Shown: positions 1-8,119 of the stretch, piece after piece
Layout: each line of letters starts with the position of its first letter
How positions within the stretch are numbered: position 1 is the stretch's first letter
DNA from: Paraherbaspirillum soli
GTDB lineage: Bacteria > Pseudomonadota > Gammaproteobacteria > Burkholderiales > Burkholderiaceae_D
Direction of reading: 5' to 3'
NCBI RefSeq assembly: GCF_042654985.1
Contig: NZ_JBHSMT010000029.1
Location: forward strand, 372,001 to 436,000
DNA length: 64,000 nt
Position numbers and translations under genes: made by a program
The notes under the pieces: model-generated
What the model saw: the letters and a program-made list of their open reading frames with translations, nothing else
Database searches by the model: none
What the model was told of the DNA's origin: nothing

Positions 1-1071
1 CACCACGGCGATTTCCATCTCGCGGGTGATGGTGGTGGCGCCGCAATCGAGGGCGCCGCGAAAAATGTACGGGAAGCACAGAACGTTGTTGACCTGGTTC
101 GGATAGTCCGAGCGGCCGGTCGCCATCACCGCGTCGTCGCGCACCGCCTTGACGTCTTCCGGCAGGATTTCCGGGGTCGGATTGGCCAGCGCCAGCACCA
201 GCGGCCGCGCCGCCATGGCCTTGACCATATCCTGCTTGAGCACGCCGCCGGCCGACAGGCCGAGGAAGATGTCCGCGCCGGGAATCAATTCGGCCAAGGT
301 GCGGGCCTCGGTCTCGCGCGCAAAACGCGCTTTGTCCGGATCCATCAATTCGGTGCGGCCCTTATAAACCACACCGGCCAGGTCGGTGACGAAAATGTTT
401 TCGATCGGGAAGCCGAGATCGACAATCAGGTCGAGGCAGGCCAGCGCTGCGGCGCCGGCACCGGAGACCACCATCTTGCAATTCTTGATGTCCTTGTCGA
501 CCACTTTGAGGCCATTCAGGATCGCGGCGCCGACAATGATAGCGGTACCGTGCTGATCGTCATGAAAGACCGGGATCTTCATCCGGTCGCGCAATTTGCG
601 CTCGATTTCAAAGCACTCCGGCGCTTTGATGTCTTCCAGGTTGATGCCGCCGAAAGTCGGTTCCAGCGAGGCGATGATGTCGCACAGCTTGGCTGGATCG
701 TGTTCGTTGATTTCGATATCGAAGACGTCGATGCCGGCAAATTTCTTGAACAGCACGCCCTTGCCTTCCATCACCGGCTTGGATGCCAGCGGCCCGATGT
801 TGCCCAAGCCCAGGACCGCGGTGCCGTTGGTAATCACGGCGACCAGATTGCCGCGCGCAGTGTAGCGGAAAGCATTGGCCGGATCGGCCACGATTTCTTC
901 GCAAGCGGCAGCCACGCCGGGCGAATAGGCAAGCGCCAGGTCGCGCTGGTTGGTCAGCAATTTGGTGGGAGTGACGCTGATTTTTCCGGGGGTCGGAAAC
1001 TCGTGATATTCGAGCGCAGCTTGACGCAATTGTTGACGGAGCTCTTCTTTTTTATCGATCATCGAATCCAT
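1..1071 (-). CDS. maeB: NADP-dependent malic enzyme, N-terminal part (3' end outside window)
   Basis: Malic enzyme decarboxylates malate to pyruvate with reduction of NAD(P). About 357 residues are visible; the frame is still open at base 1, so the rest of the catalytic region and any C-terminal phosphotransacetylase-like domain (usual in about 760-residue MaeB) lie outside. Visible family motifs include YHEFPTPGKI near the start, AYSPGVAAACEEI, an acidic metal-binding stretch FDIEINENDP, HDDQHGTAIIVGAA, and a Rossmann glycine motif VVSGAGAAAL, followed by ALANPTPEILPEDV. The start is ATG at 1071, with a second in-frame ATG at 1062 as an alternative. No partner gene is adjacent on the same strand. 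The family call is firm; cofactor preference and the MaeB subtype are inferred. Confidence 0.93.
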   Translation of the reverse strand, partial: MDSMIDKKEELRQQLRQAALEYHEFPTPGKISVTPTKLLTNQRDLALAYSPGVAAACEEIVADPANAFRYTARGNLVAVITNGTAVLGLGNIGPLASKPVMEGKGVLFKKFAGIDVFDIEINEHDPAKLCDIIASLEPTFGGINLEDIKAPECFEIERKLRDRMKIPVFHDDQHGTAIIVGAAILNGLKVVDKDIKNCKMVVSGAGAAALACLDLIVDLGFPIENIFVTDLAGVVYKGRTELMDPDKARFARETEARTLAELIPGADIFLGLSAGGVLKQDMVKAMAARPLVLALANPTPEILPEDVKAVRDDAVMATGRSDYPNQVNNVLCFPYIFRGALDCGATTITREMEIAVV

Positions 1072-1282
1072 ATGCGTCTGTCCCCAGCGTATCAAGTGAA
1101 AGTCTTTAATTTTATCAGACTGGCTGCTTTCAACTATGCAAATTTCGCATTGTGAATAGCAATTTCACGCATGACCTGTGATCGCGGCCAGCCGATTTGA
1201 GAGTGTTATCAAGAATCTCAGGCCAGCAAAACTAGCCAAACAGCTTTATCATCACACCCAATTTAATTCATCAGGACTCCAA

Positions 1283-2461
1283 ATGAAGCCCATCATCATT
1301 ATCGGCGCCGGCACGGCCGCTTACAGCGTCGCGCGCGAATTGCGCAAACTGGACAAAACCACCCCGCTGCGCATCATCACCGCCGACGACGGCCATTCCT
1401 ATTCGAAACCGATGCTGTCCAACGCTTTCGCCCAAAAGAAACTGGCCGCGCAATTGATCATGCAAAGCGCTGCCCAGATGGCCGCGCAAGTCGATGCCGA
1501 GATCACAACCCAGACCCGCGTCAACCACTTGGACATTGAGCGCAAAGTGCTCGAAACCAGCAACGGTACGTTTGAATACGACAAACTGGTGATTGCAGTC
1601 GGCGCCCAGGCGATCCGCCTCAAGCTCGACGGCGACGCCAGCGCCAGCGTGCTGTCGGTTAACCACATCGACGACTACGCCAGCTTCCGCGACAAACTGT
1701 TGCCGGAACAAAAGGCATCGGCCCGCGTCACGATCCTCGGCGCCGGGCTGATCGGCTGCGAATTTGCCGACGATCTGGCGGCACACGGCCATGCCGTCAC
1801 GCTGATCGACCCCAATCCATTGCCGCTGGCGGCACTCGTCGCGCCGCCGTTGTCGCAAGGTCTGCACGCGGCGCTGACGGCGCGCGGCATTGATCTGCGG
1901 CTGGGCACCACCGCCACCAGCATCGATCATGCCGACGATGCGATCCAGGTCACCTTGGCCAACGGCGACACCTTGAGCGCAGATGTGGTGCTGTCGGCCG
2001 TCGGCTTGCGCCCCGATCTGGCGCTGGCGCAAAGCGCGCAACTGCTCACCGGGCGCGGCATCCTGGTCGATGCCCACGGACGCACCAGCGCCAGCGATGT
2101 CTACGCGCTCGGCGATTGCGCAGAATACCGGCTCGACAACGAAGGCCGCACCAGCCCGCTGCCGTACATCGCGCCGATCTTGACCGCAGCCCGCGCGATC
2201 GCAAAAACCCTGACCGGAGAGCACACCGAGATCGAGTTGAAGGACGCCCCGGTGATCGTCAAAACCCCGAGCTACCCGCTGGCATTGGTACCGCCGCCGC
2301 CGCACACGGTCGCCGACGGCCGTTGGGAAACCGAGCAGGACGGCGAACGCACTATATGCCGCTTCTTTGACGCGCAAGGCTTGATGGTCGGCTTTGGGGT
2401 TGCGCCGCAGGAGACCAAAGTGCGGCAGGCGTTGATGGCGGCGCTGGGGACTGCGGCCTGA
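1283..2461 (+). CDS. FAD-dependent rubredoxin reductase-like oxidoreductase
   Basis: A 392-residue two-dinucleotide-binding flavoprotein of the rubredoxin-NAD(+) reductase type, the usual length for AlkT/RubB-like enzymes. The N-terminus has the FAD motif IIIGAGTAAYSVAREL. A second motif, ILGAGLIGCEFADDL near residue 155, binds NAD(P)H, and VYALGDCAEY near residue 275 is the C-terminal FAD-binding signature. No redox-active CxxC is present, which argues against a thioredoxin- or glutathione-reductase type. The ATG at 1283 is preferred over an in-frame start 105 bases upstream, because the dinucleotide fold begins immediately after it and an AGGA-type ribosome site sits at about 1273. The candidate electron acceptor, a rubredoxin, is encoded at 56098-56304, not next door. 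The substrate assignment is inferred. Confidence 0.85.
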   Translation: MKPIIIIGAGTAAYSVARELRKLDKTTPLRIITADDGHSYSKPMLSNAFAQKKLAAQLIMQSAAQMAAQVDAEITTQTRVNHLDIERKVLETSNGTFEYDKLVIAVGAQAIRLKLDGDASASVLSVNHIDDYASFRDKLLPEQKASARVTILGAGLIGCEFADDLAAHGHAVTLIDPNPLPLAALVAPPLSQGLHAALTARGIDLRLGTTATSIDHADDAIQVTLANGDTLSADVVLSAVGLRPDLALAQSAQLLTGRGILVDAHGRTSASDVYALGDCAEYRLDNEGRTSPLPYIAPILTAARAIAKTLTGEHTEIELKDAPVIVKTPSYPLALVPPPPHTVADGRWETEQDGERTICRFFDAQGLMVGFGVAPQETKVRQALMAALGTAA

Positions 2462-2651
2462 TAAGAGATTGAACGGTGCAGGGCGGTGCGGGGCATCAAT
2501 TGCCACCATGTTCGATAAAGTTTATAGTTGCCTCCGTCCCTCGCGCATCCGCCTCTTCGTTCCCTATGGATGGCGATGCCGCCTTCGGGCTGCCCGGGAA
2601 CGGAATAATTTCGCACAGGAGTTCCCGACCTGCCATCAATAGGAGTCTGCA

Positions 2652-2876
2652 ATGCCACACCTCGACTTGCACATCGAAATGCTTGAGGAATCCATCGATC
2701 TCGACCTGCGCAACCTCGAAAAACTTCGCGACATGATGCAAATGCTTCTCGACATGTCGAAAGACAATCCGGCCAACCAGGAACTGGCAAAAAAAGGCAT
2801 CGCGGATGCGGAGCGTCACTTGAAACGGCTTGAGGCCTTGCGCAAAGAGGGGGACGGGCCGGTCACTTTGCATTAA
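2652..2876 (+). CDS. Small predicted helical protein of unknown function
   Basis: A 74-residue acidic protein with no signal peptide or membrane segment. The sequence is almost entirely helix-forming, with heptad-like leucines (residues about 3-40) and a second charged helix to about residue 65, suggesting a small helical hairpin or coiled-coil oligomer. A good ribosome-binding site (TAGGAG) lies 7 bases before the ATG. It stands alone: the 190 bases upstream carry nothing recognisable and a MITE-like repeat begins 4 bases after its stop. The family was not recognised and no function is proposed. The coding call rests on the ribosome site and the helix pattern. Confidence 0.65.
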   Translation: MPHLDLHIEMLEESIDLDLRNLEKLRDMMQMLLDMSKDNPANQELAKKGIADAERHLKRLEALRKEGDGPVTLH

Positions 2877-2880
2877 CAAT

Positions 2881-3081
2881 TAATTGCGGGACGGAGTTTA
2901 CGAACGCGTTGATTGGGCTGCAAAGCCCAACATTTCTTTCATCGCGACCAAACGTTGGGCTTTGCAGCCCAACCTACGCGAACTTAATGCTTTTCTTGAG
3001 TATTTCAGCGTCTTATCTAATCAGTTGAGGACAGAGTAATTCGCCACGCTACGGTGGCTCTTAAACTCTGTCCCGCAATTA
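2881..3081. repeat. MITE-like element with terminal and internal inverted repeats
   Basis: A 201-bp non-coding element. Its ends are inverted copies: TAATTGCGGGACGGAGTTTA at 2881-2900 matches the reverse complement of 3062-3081 at 19 of 20 positions. Inside, an 18-bp sequence at 2913-2930 (TTGGGCTGCAAAGCCCAA) recurs as an exact reverse complement at 2955-2972. No open reading frame or transposase is inside, as expected for a non-autonomous miniature element. No clear target-site duplication could be seen. The right terminal repeat contains the recQ stop codon. Confidence 0.6.
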
Positions 3082-4917
3082 GGCAAACTCCGCGATCAAC
3101 GCAACAATCTCCGCCCCGTAAGTTTCCAGCTTCTTCTCTCCGACTCCGCTCACCCCGCGCAAATCCTCCAGCGAGGCGGGTTGCGCCTTGGCGATCTCGC
3201 GCATGGTGGCGTCGTGAAAAATCACGTAGGCAGGCACGTTGTGCTTGCGCGCGGTTTCCACCCGCCACCAGCGCAATTTCTCGAATACCGCCTGCTCCAG
3301 CGGCGACAAATCGGATTCGACATAGCCCTTCGCCTTGCTGCTGCTGCGCTTCTGCTTGACCGGTTTTTGATATTCGCGCAATTGCACTTGCTGCTCGCCG
3401 CGCAATACCGGGCGGGCGGCGTCGGTCAGTTTCAGCGCGCTATACGCCTCGGAATCGACCGTCACCAGGCCCAGCGCAATCGACTGCCGCAAAATGGCGC
3501 GCCACTCGGCTTCGCTGCGATCGCTGCCGATGCCGAAGGTGGAGAGCTGGTCGTGCCGCCATTGCTTGATCTTGTCGGAATCGATGCCACGCAACACATC
3601 CATCACATGCATCGCGCCGAATCGTTGATCGACGCGATAAATCGTCGATAACAGTTTTTGCACCACGACCGTCGCATCGAAAGAAACCGGCGGCGTCATG
3701 CAGGTATCGCAATTGTCGCAACGCACGGATGCCTGACCGAAATAATCCAGCAAGCGCACTCTTCGGCAATGCAGCGTTTCGCACAGGCCCAGCATGGCGT
3801 CCAGCTTGACGCTCTGGACCCGCTTGAAGGTTTCGTCCGCTTCCGATTCGTCGATCATGCGACGCTGTTGCACCACATCCTGCAAACCGTAGGCCATCCA
3901 GGCGCTGGCAGGCCCGCCGTCGCGGCCGGCACGGCCGGTTTCCTGATAGTAGCCTTCGATGCTTTTGGGCAGATCCAGGTGGGCCACAAAGCGCACGTCG
4001 GGCTTGTCGATCCCCATCCCGAAGGCGATGGTGGCGCACATCACGATGCCATCCTCCCGCAGGAAGCGGCCCTGATTTTTGGTGCGCGTGGCGTACTCCA
4101 TGCCGGCGTGATACGGCAGCGCGGTAATGCCTTGCTGATTCAAGAATTCGGCGGTTTCTTCGACCTTTTTGCGCGACAGGCAGTACACGATGCCGGCATC
4201 GCCCGCGTGTTCGCTTTGGATGAAGTCGAGCAGCTGCTTGCGGCCGTTGGCCTTTTCGACAATCTGGTAGCGGATGTTGGGACGGTCGAACGACGAGACG
4301 AAACGCGCGCCCTGCTCCAGCTGCAGGCGCAGCGCGATTTCTTCGCGAGTCTGCTGATCGGCGGTCGCCGTCAACGCGATCCGCGGCACCTGCGGGAAGC
4401 GCTCGTGCAGGATCGACAGCTTGATGTATTCGGGACGGAAATCGTGGCCCCATTGCGATACGCAATGCGCCTCGTCAATTGCAAACAGCGCGATCTTGGA
4501 GGCTTCCAGCAAATCCAGGCAGCGCGGCGTCAGCAAGCGTTCCGGCGCCACGTACACCAGATCGAGATCGCCGTTGCGCACGCGGCGCTCGATCTGCGAT
4601 GCTTCTTCGTAGGTCTGGGTGGAGTTCAGAAAGGCGGCACGGACGCCGACTTCGGCCAGCGCATCGACCTGATCCTGCATCAATGCAATCAGCGGCGACA
4701 CCACCACCCCGACGCCGTCGCGCAGCAGGGCCGGGATTTGATAACAGAGCGATTTGCCGCCGCCGGTCGGCATCAGTACCAGCGCATCGCCGCCGTTGGC
4801 TACATGACTGACGATCTCGGCCTGTTGTCCGCGAAAGGAGGGATAGCCGAATACCGTTTGCAGTATATGCAGCGCTTGCGGGTCAGGTGTTACTGATGCG
4901 TCAACTTGATTTGGCAT
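3079..4917 (-). CDS. recQ: ATP-dependent DNA helicase RecQ
   Basis: A 612-residue 3'-5' DNA helicase of superfamily 2, acting in recombination and replication-fork repair. Walker A is MPTGGGKS at residues 49-56, the Walker B DEAH box is at 148-151, and the aromatic-rich loop CVSQWGHDFR follows directly. Motifs V/VI include FGMGIDKPDVR and QETGRAGRDG. A zinc-binding cluster (RCDNCDTC, near residues 398-405) and the winged-helix RQC region come next, then a C-terminal HRDC domain from about residue 535. Length matches the family. The gene ends inside the terminal repeat of the element at 2881-3081. It lies 16 bases downstream of uppP and may be co-transcribed with it. Confidence 0.97.
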   Translation of the reverse strand: MPNQVDASVTPDPQALHILQTVFGYPSFRGQQAEIVSHVANGGDALVLMPTGGGKSLCYQIPALLRDGVGVVVSPLIALMQDQVDALAEVGVRAAFLNSTQTYEEASQIERRVRNGDLDLVYVAPERLLTPRCLDLLEASKIALFAIDEAHCVSQWGHDFRPEYIKLSILHERFPQVPRIALTATADQQTREEIALRLQLEQGARFVSSFDRPNIRYQIVEKANGRKQLLDFIQSEHAGDAGIVYCLSRKKVEETAEFLNQQGITALPYHAGMEYATRTKNQGRFLREDGIVMCATIAFGMGIDKPDVRFVAHLDLPKSIEGYYQETGRAGRDGGPASAWMAYGLQDVVQQRRMIDESEADETFKRVQSVKLDAMLGLCETLHCRRVRLLDYFGQASVRCDNCDTCMTPPVSFDATVVVQKLLSTIYRVDQRFGAMHVMDVLRGIDSDKIKQWRHDQLSTFGIGSDRSEAEWRAILRQSIALGLVTVDSEAYSALKLTDAARPVLRGEQQVQLREYQKPVKQKRSSSKAKGYVESDLSPLEQAVFEKLRWWRVETARKHNVPAYVIFHDATMREIAKAQPASLEDLRGVSGVGEKKLETYGAEIVALIAEFA

Positions 4918-4933
4918 TAGGTCGATATTTTAT

Positions 4934-5806
4934 TTATTTCAAGAAGCCGTTGTTGAGCGCGACCAGCAAGAAGATGCCCAGCGCGATTCGATACACGATG
5001 AACGGCCAGGTTGAGAATTTTTCCAGGAACTTCATCAAGCCCCAGATGGCGCCGAAGGCCGAGACGCTGGCAACCACCAGGCCGAACAGCAACAGCAGCC
5101 AGACGTCCAGCGGCATATGCAGATGGAACAGCACCAGCAATTCCTTCAAGCCGGCCAGCGCAATCGCCGGCAGCCCGAGCAGGAAAGAAAAACGCGCCGC
5201 TTCTTCACGCTTGAAATTGAGGAACAATGCCGCAGTCAAGGTGGAACCGGAACGCGACACGCCGGGGATCAACGCGCCGACCTGGGCCAGTCCGACGATC
5301 ACCGCATCGCGCAGGCGCATTTCGCCCACCGTGCGCCTATGCTTGCAAATCAGTTCGGCAACCGCCAGCAACAAGCCCATGCCGATACAGGCATAGCCGA
5401 TCACGCTCAAACTGCGCAGAGGCGAGCCGCAGGCATTCAGCACATGCGACAAAGCCAGGCCGGCGATGCCGATCGGGATGGTCGCAATGATGATCGCCAA
5501 GCCGAGCCGAAACGACGGATTGCTGAAATCGCGTTGACGCAATGCGGTGACGCCGCCGACCGCCACCTGCCGCACATCGCTCCAGAAATAGCTGATCACC
5601 GCTGCCAGCGCCGCCAATTGCATGGCCGCCGAAAACGCCGAGCCGGGATCGTGCCAACCCAGCAGTGCCGGCACAATCCGCATGTGCGCGGTGGAAGAAA
5701 TCGGCAGCAGTTCGGAGATGCCCTGGATCACGCCAAGAATACCGACCTGCAAATAATCCAGCGATGCGAAACCGATATCTGTACCGGCGGAACATATGTT
5801 TGCCAC
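4934..5806 (-). CDS. uppP: Undecaprenyl-diphosphatase
   Basis: An integral-membrane phosphatase of 290 residues (BacA/UppP family) that converts undecaprenyl diphosphate to the monophosphate, regenerating the lipid carrier for peptidoglycan and O-antigen synthesis. Several hydrophobic helices are evident. The two signature regions are GISELLPISSTAH at residues 29-41 (the Glu and Ser-Ser-Thr are kept; the usual Thr-Gly-His is Thr-Ala-His) and PGVSRSGST near residue 180. The start is GTG at 5806, with an AGGAGA ribosome site 7 bases upstream; there is no in-frame ATG near the N-terminus. The O-antigen cluster in this window depends on the same carrier. Confidence 0.95.
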   Translation of the reverse strand: MANICSAGTDIGFASLDYLQVGILGVIQGISELLPISSTAHMRIVPALLGWHDPGSAFSAAMQLAALAAVISYFWSDVRQVAVGGVTALRQRDFSNPSFRLGLAIIIATIPIGIAGLALSHVLNACGSPLRSLSVIGYACIGMGLLLAVAELICKHRRTVGEMRLRDAVIVGLAQVGALIPGVSRSGSTLTAALFLNFKREEAARFSFLLGLPAIALAGLKELLVLFHLHMPLDVWLLLLFGLVVASVSAFGAIWGLMKFLEKFSTWPFIVYRIALGIFLLVALNNGFLK

Positions 5807-5866
5807 AAAGCTCTCCTGCTTTAATTTTTTGATTCGAAAAAGGTGTTGAAAAACTACCGGAACAGC

Positions 5867-6439
5867 CTATTTGACCGGCTCGAAGGTTACCACGACGCTG
5901 TTTGGCTTGGTCCCGATCTTGGTCGGCAAAAAGTCCACGCCGAGTAAATGCAGGTCGGCCGGCTTGAAGGTATACAAAGGAACGTTCAACAGCAGTTGGC
6001 GCGCCAGCAAATCGCCGATTTGCGAGACTTGCGCGGCGTAGGTCTGGTCCAGTCCTTCGAGCGTCAAGTTATCCAGTTTGGGCTCGGCCAACACCACCGC
6101 ATTATTCGGATTGTCCAGCGCCAGCACGCCGGAGATCGCCATCTTGCCGTGCCAGGATTTGCCCAGCAGCGGCAGCGCGATCGTGACATTGGTATCGACC
6201 ATCAAACGATTCTGGTCTGCCGGCAAGCTCAATTGCGCCTGCTCGGCGGTGACGTCGAACAACCCCAGGTAGCGCTTGGAAAACGGCAGGCGCTTGTCCA
6301 CCGACTGCTGCAATTTCGCTATTGGAAACTCGACGTCGCGCGGTCCGATCAGCGCCGCGCAGGATGCCAGCAGCAAGGCCGCAAACAGTGCGGTCAGCAG
6401 CGACGCTAAAGCGCTTGGGCTCAGCCAGGTTGATTTCAT
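5867..6439 (-). CDS. Predicted outer-membrane lipoprotein, DUF1439 type
   Basis: A 190-residue predicted lipoprotein. A lipoprotein signal peptide ends in the lipobox LASC with Cys27. The mature part resembles the DUF1439 family of periplasm-facing lipoproteins with alternating beta-strand segments (for example DVTAEQAQLSL and MAISGVLALDN). The ATG at 6439 is preferred over an in-frame ATG 36 bases upstream, because it puts the hydrophobic core at a normal distance and has GAAAG before it. The function of the family is not established. It lies 60 bases upstream of uppP on the same strand and could share a transcript with it. Confidence 0.75.
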   Translation of the reverse strand: MKSTWLSPSALASLLTALFAALLLASCAALIGPRDVEFPIAKLQQSVDKRLPFSKRYLGLFDVTAEQAQLSLPADQNRLMVDTNVTIALPLLGKSWHGKMAISGVLALDNPNNAVVLAEPKLDNLTLEGLDQTYAAQVSQIGDLLARQLLLNVPLYTFKPADLHLLGVDFLPTKIGTKPNSVVVTFEPVK

Positions 6440-6491
6440 TGGGATCTTTCGAGTTGATTCATTGGTGATGCGCATGCGCGAAGGACGGATT

Positions 6492-6761
6492 TTACACGGA
6501 GGTCAGCTGTTCCAGCCTTGTCAGATATTGCATCGCGTGTTGCTGCGAACTGCCGCACATGTCCAATGCCGGCTGCAAACTGGCGCAGACGGCGGGCCGC
6601 TCGGGACTGCCGAAAATCCGGCAGCGATTGGCTTGATCGAGCTGGACGCAGCGTACTCCGGCTGGCTTGCCGCCAGGCATGCCTGGAATTGCCGACGAAA
6701 TGGACGGTGCGGTACAGCAGGCGCCGCAGCCCGGCCGGCAGGACAAAGTTTGCTCAGTCAT
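6492..6761 (-). CDS. Small cysteine-cluster protein, YkgJ-like
   Basis: An 89-residue soluble protein with a cysteine pattern typical of the YkgJ/UPF0153 zinc- or iron-binding family: CRPGCGACC near residues 8-16, then Cys at about 38, 47 and 59, and a final Cys near 69. The cluster suggests metal binding, although the biochemical role of the family is unknown. Start ATG at 6761. It is followed 52 bases later by the lipoprotein gene on the same strand. No membrane segment or export signal is present. The family call is good; the function is not assigned. Confidence 0.75.
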   Translation of the reverse strand: MTEQTLSCRPGCGACCTAPSISSAIPGMPGGKPAGVRCVQLDQANRCRIFGSPERPAVCASLQPALDMCGSSQQHAMQYLTRLEQLTSV

Positions 6762-6962
6762 GGCACATACCGAGCGAACGATGGATTTTTTGTTGGCATT
6801 TCATACACGACAGACTGGACTTGAAAACAATGCGGGGCGATGCGAAGGCCAGATTCTACCGGCAATCACGGCATGGATACGCCGGTTTTACTTTGCTTGC
6901 ACAGCCGATTCTGCAGAGCTTGGCCAAGAAATCGTTTGATATTTCTATAGCAGCCGAATATT
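6762..6962. other. Intergenic DNA between divergent genes; no feature recognised
   Basis: The gap between the divergent YkgJ-like gene and the methyltransferase gene spans 6762-7057. Its right part holds a degenerate copy of the palindromic repeat (6963-7016). The remaining 200 bases must contain promoters for both directions, but no convincing -35/-10 pair, operator or small gene could be picked out by eye. Confidence 0.5.
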
Positions 6963-7016
6963 GCAGCCCCGAGATTGTCTAAGTGTTGCTCATCCAGTAG
7001 GTTTTTACAGGTGGCC
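6963..7016. repeat. Degenerate copy of the GGGCACCTC palindromic repeat (right half)
   Basis: The bases GCAGCCCCGAGATTG at 6963-6977 are identical to the inner part of the full element at 22420-22541. The segment at 6995-7016 (CAGTAGGTTTTTACAGGTGG and on) closely matches the right end of the complete copy at 58620-58686. The left arm is missing and the spacing is altered, so this is a decayed half copy just upstream of the methyltransferase start. Confidence 0.55.
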
Positions 7017-7057
7017 TTGATAGAATGGCCCTTTTATTTCAACACCGAGCATTTGAC

Positions 7058-7717
7058 ATGAATATCGAACAAGCCCGCTTCAATATGATCGAACAGCAAA
7101 TTCGCCCCTGGAACGTGCTGGATCTGGACATTCTGGAGCTGCTGACCGTAGTGCGGCGCGAAGAATTCGTCCCTGCCGCCTACCGAAGCCTGGCATTTTC
7201 CGATACCGAAATCCCGTTGCCGGGCGGCCAAAATATGCTGTCGCCCAAGGTCGAAGCGCGCCTGCTGCAGGAAGCCGCCATTAAAAAGCATGAGCATGTA
7301 CTCGAAATCGGCGCCGGCTCCGGCTACATGGCGGCCTTGCTGTGCTACAAGGCCAGACACGTAACAACAGTCGAAATCGCCCCTGAGCTGAAGGCAATGG
7401 CTGAAAAAAATCTGGCGGCCTATGGCATCACCAACGTTGATGTAGCGCTCGGCAATGGCGCGCAGGGTTGGACCGAAGGCGCGGAAAAGACCTATGACGT
7501 GATCATGCTCTCGGGTTCGCTGCAGACACTGCCGGAGGCTTTCCGGCAACAGCTCAACGTCGGCGGCCGGATTGTCGCGATTCTGGGCGAAGCGCCGGTG
7601 ATGACCGCGCAAGTCATCACCCGCACCTCGGAAACCCAGTTCAGCACCCGCCAGCTGTTTGAAACCAACATCAAACCGTTGCGCGATGCAGCGGCTCACT
7701 CCCACTTCACGTTCTAA
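7058..7717 (+). CDS. Protein-L-isoaspartate O-methyltransferase family protein
   Basis: A 219-residue SAM-dependent methyltransferase of the PIMT fold. The SAM-binding motif I is VLEIGAGSGYMAALL near residue 95, and the substrate-side motif IPLPGGQNMLSPK near residue 57 keeps the conserved serine. The acidic motif after strand 2 is TVEIAPEL. True PIMT repairs isoaspartyl residues in damaged proteins; this tolC-linked homologue is divergent and its substrate is unproven. The ATG at 7058 was chosen because family homology begins there, 33 bases inside the longest frame. The rhodanese gene follows after 5 bases and then tolC, implying one transcript. Confidence 0.82.
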   Translation: MNIEQARFNMIEQQIRPWNVLDLDILELLTVVRREEFVPAAYRSLAFSDTEIPLPGGQNMLSPKVEARLLQEAAIKKHEHVLEIGAGSGYMAALLCYKARHVTTVEIAPELKAMAEKNLAAYGITNVDVALGNGAQGWTEGAEKTYDVIMLSGSLQTLPEAFRQQLNVGGRIVAILGEAPVMTAQVITRTSETQFSTRQLFETNIKPLRDAAAHSHFTF

Positions 7718-7722
7718 ACCAA

Positions 7723-8046
7723 ATGCAACACTTGACTGCGCCAGAACTTGCCGCCTGGATTGCCGATCCTGAGCGGCCGACACCGCTATTGCTGGATGTG
7801 CGCGAACCCTGGGAATACGAAACCTGCCATATCGCCGCAGCGCAATTGATGCCGATGCAAACCATCCCCGAGCGCATCAATGAGCTGGAAGAGGATCAGG
7901 CGATCGTCTGCATCTGCCATCACGGCGCCCGCAGCATGTCGGTGGCGGCGTTTCTTGAACGCCACGGCTTTTCCCAGGTAATCAACCTGACCGGCGGCGT
8001 CCATGCCTGGGCGCAGCAGGTTGATTCCTCCATGCCGACCTATTGA
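7723..8046 (+). CDS. Single-domain rhodanese-like sulfurtransferase
   Basis: A 107-residue cytoplasmic single-domain rhodanese, a family that transfers sulfane sulfur through an active-site cysteine. The CH2A motif LLLDVREPWEYETCHI starts at residue 22. The active-site loop CHHGARS has its cysteine at residue 65, and NLTGGVHAW is the usual closing motif. There is no signal peptide. The gene follows the methyltransferase by 5 bases and precedes tolC by 73 bases. The physiological sulfur acceptor cannot be read from the sequence. Confidence 0.9.
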   Translation: MQHLTAPELAAWIADPERPTPLLLDVREPWEYETCHIAAAQLMPMQTIPERINELEEDQAIVCICHHGARSMSVAAFLERHGFSQVINLTGGVHAWAQQVDSSMPTY

Positions 8047-8119
8047 GTTGGCTCGGGCCCCGAGCCCGAAATTGCTACTGCGGCGTACCCCCTCGTTACA
8101 AAATGTTCCGGAGAGTTTA

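Noticed and set aside
1178..1282. 35-residue N-terminal extension of the rubredoxin-reductase-like protein
   Set aside because: The FAD-binding beta strand begins directly after the ATG at 1283, which has a ribosome site; the extension has no similarity to the family.
1271..2509. Long open frame antisense to the reductase gene
   Set aside because: It is a mirror of a GC-rich coding region with biased third positions; the sense product has clear motifs.
3658..4896. Long open frame antisense to recQ
   Set aside because: It is a shadow of recQ, whose helicase motifs are complete.
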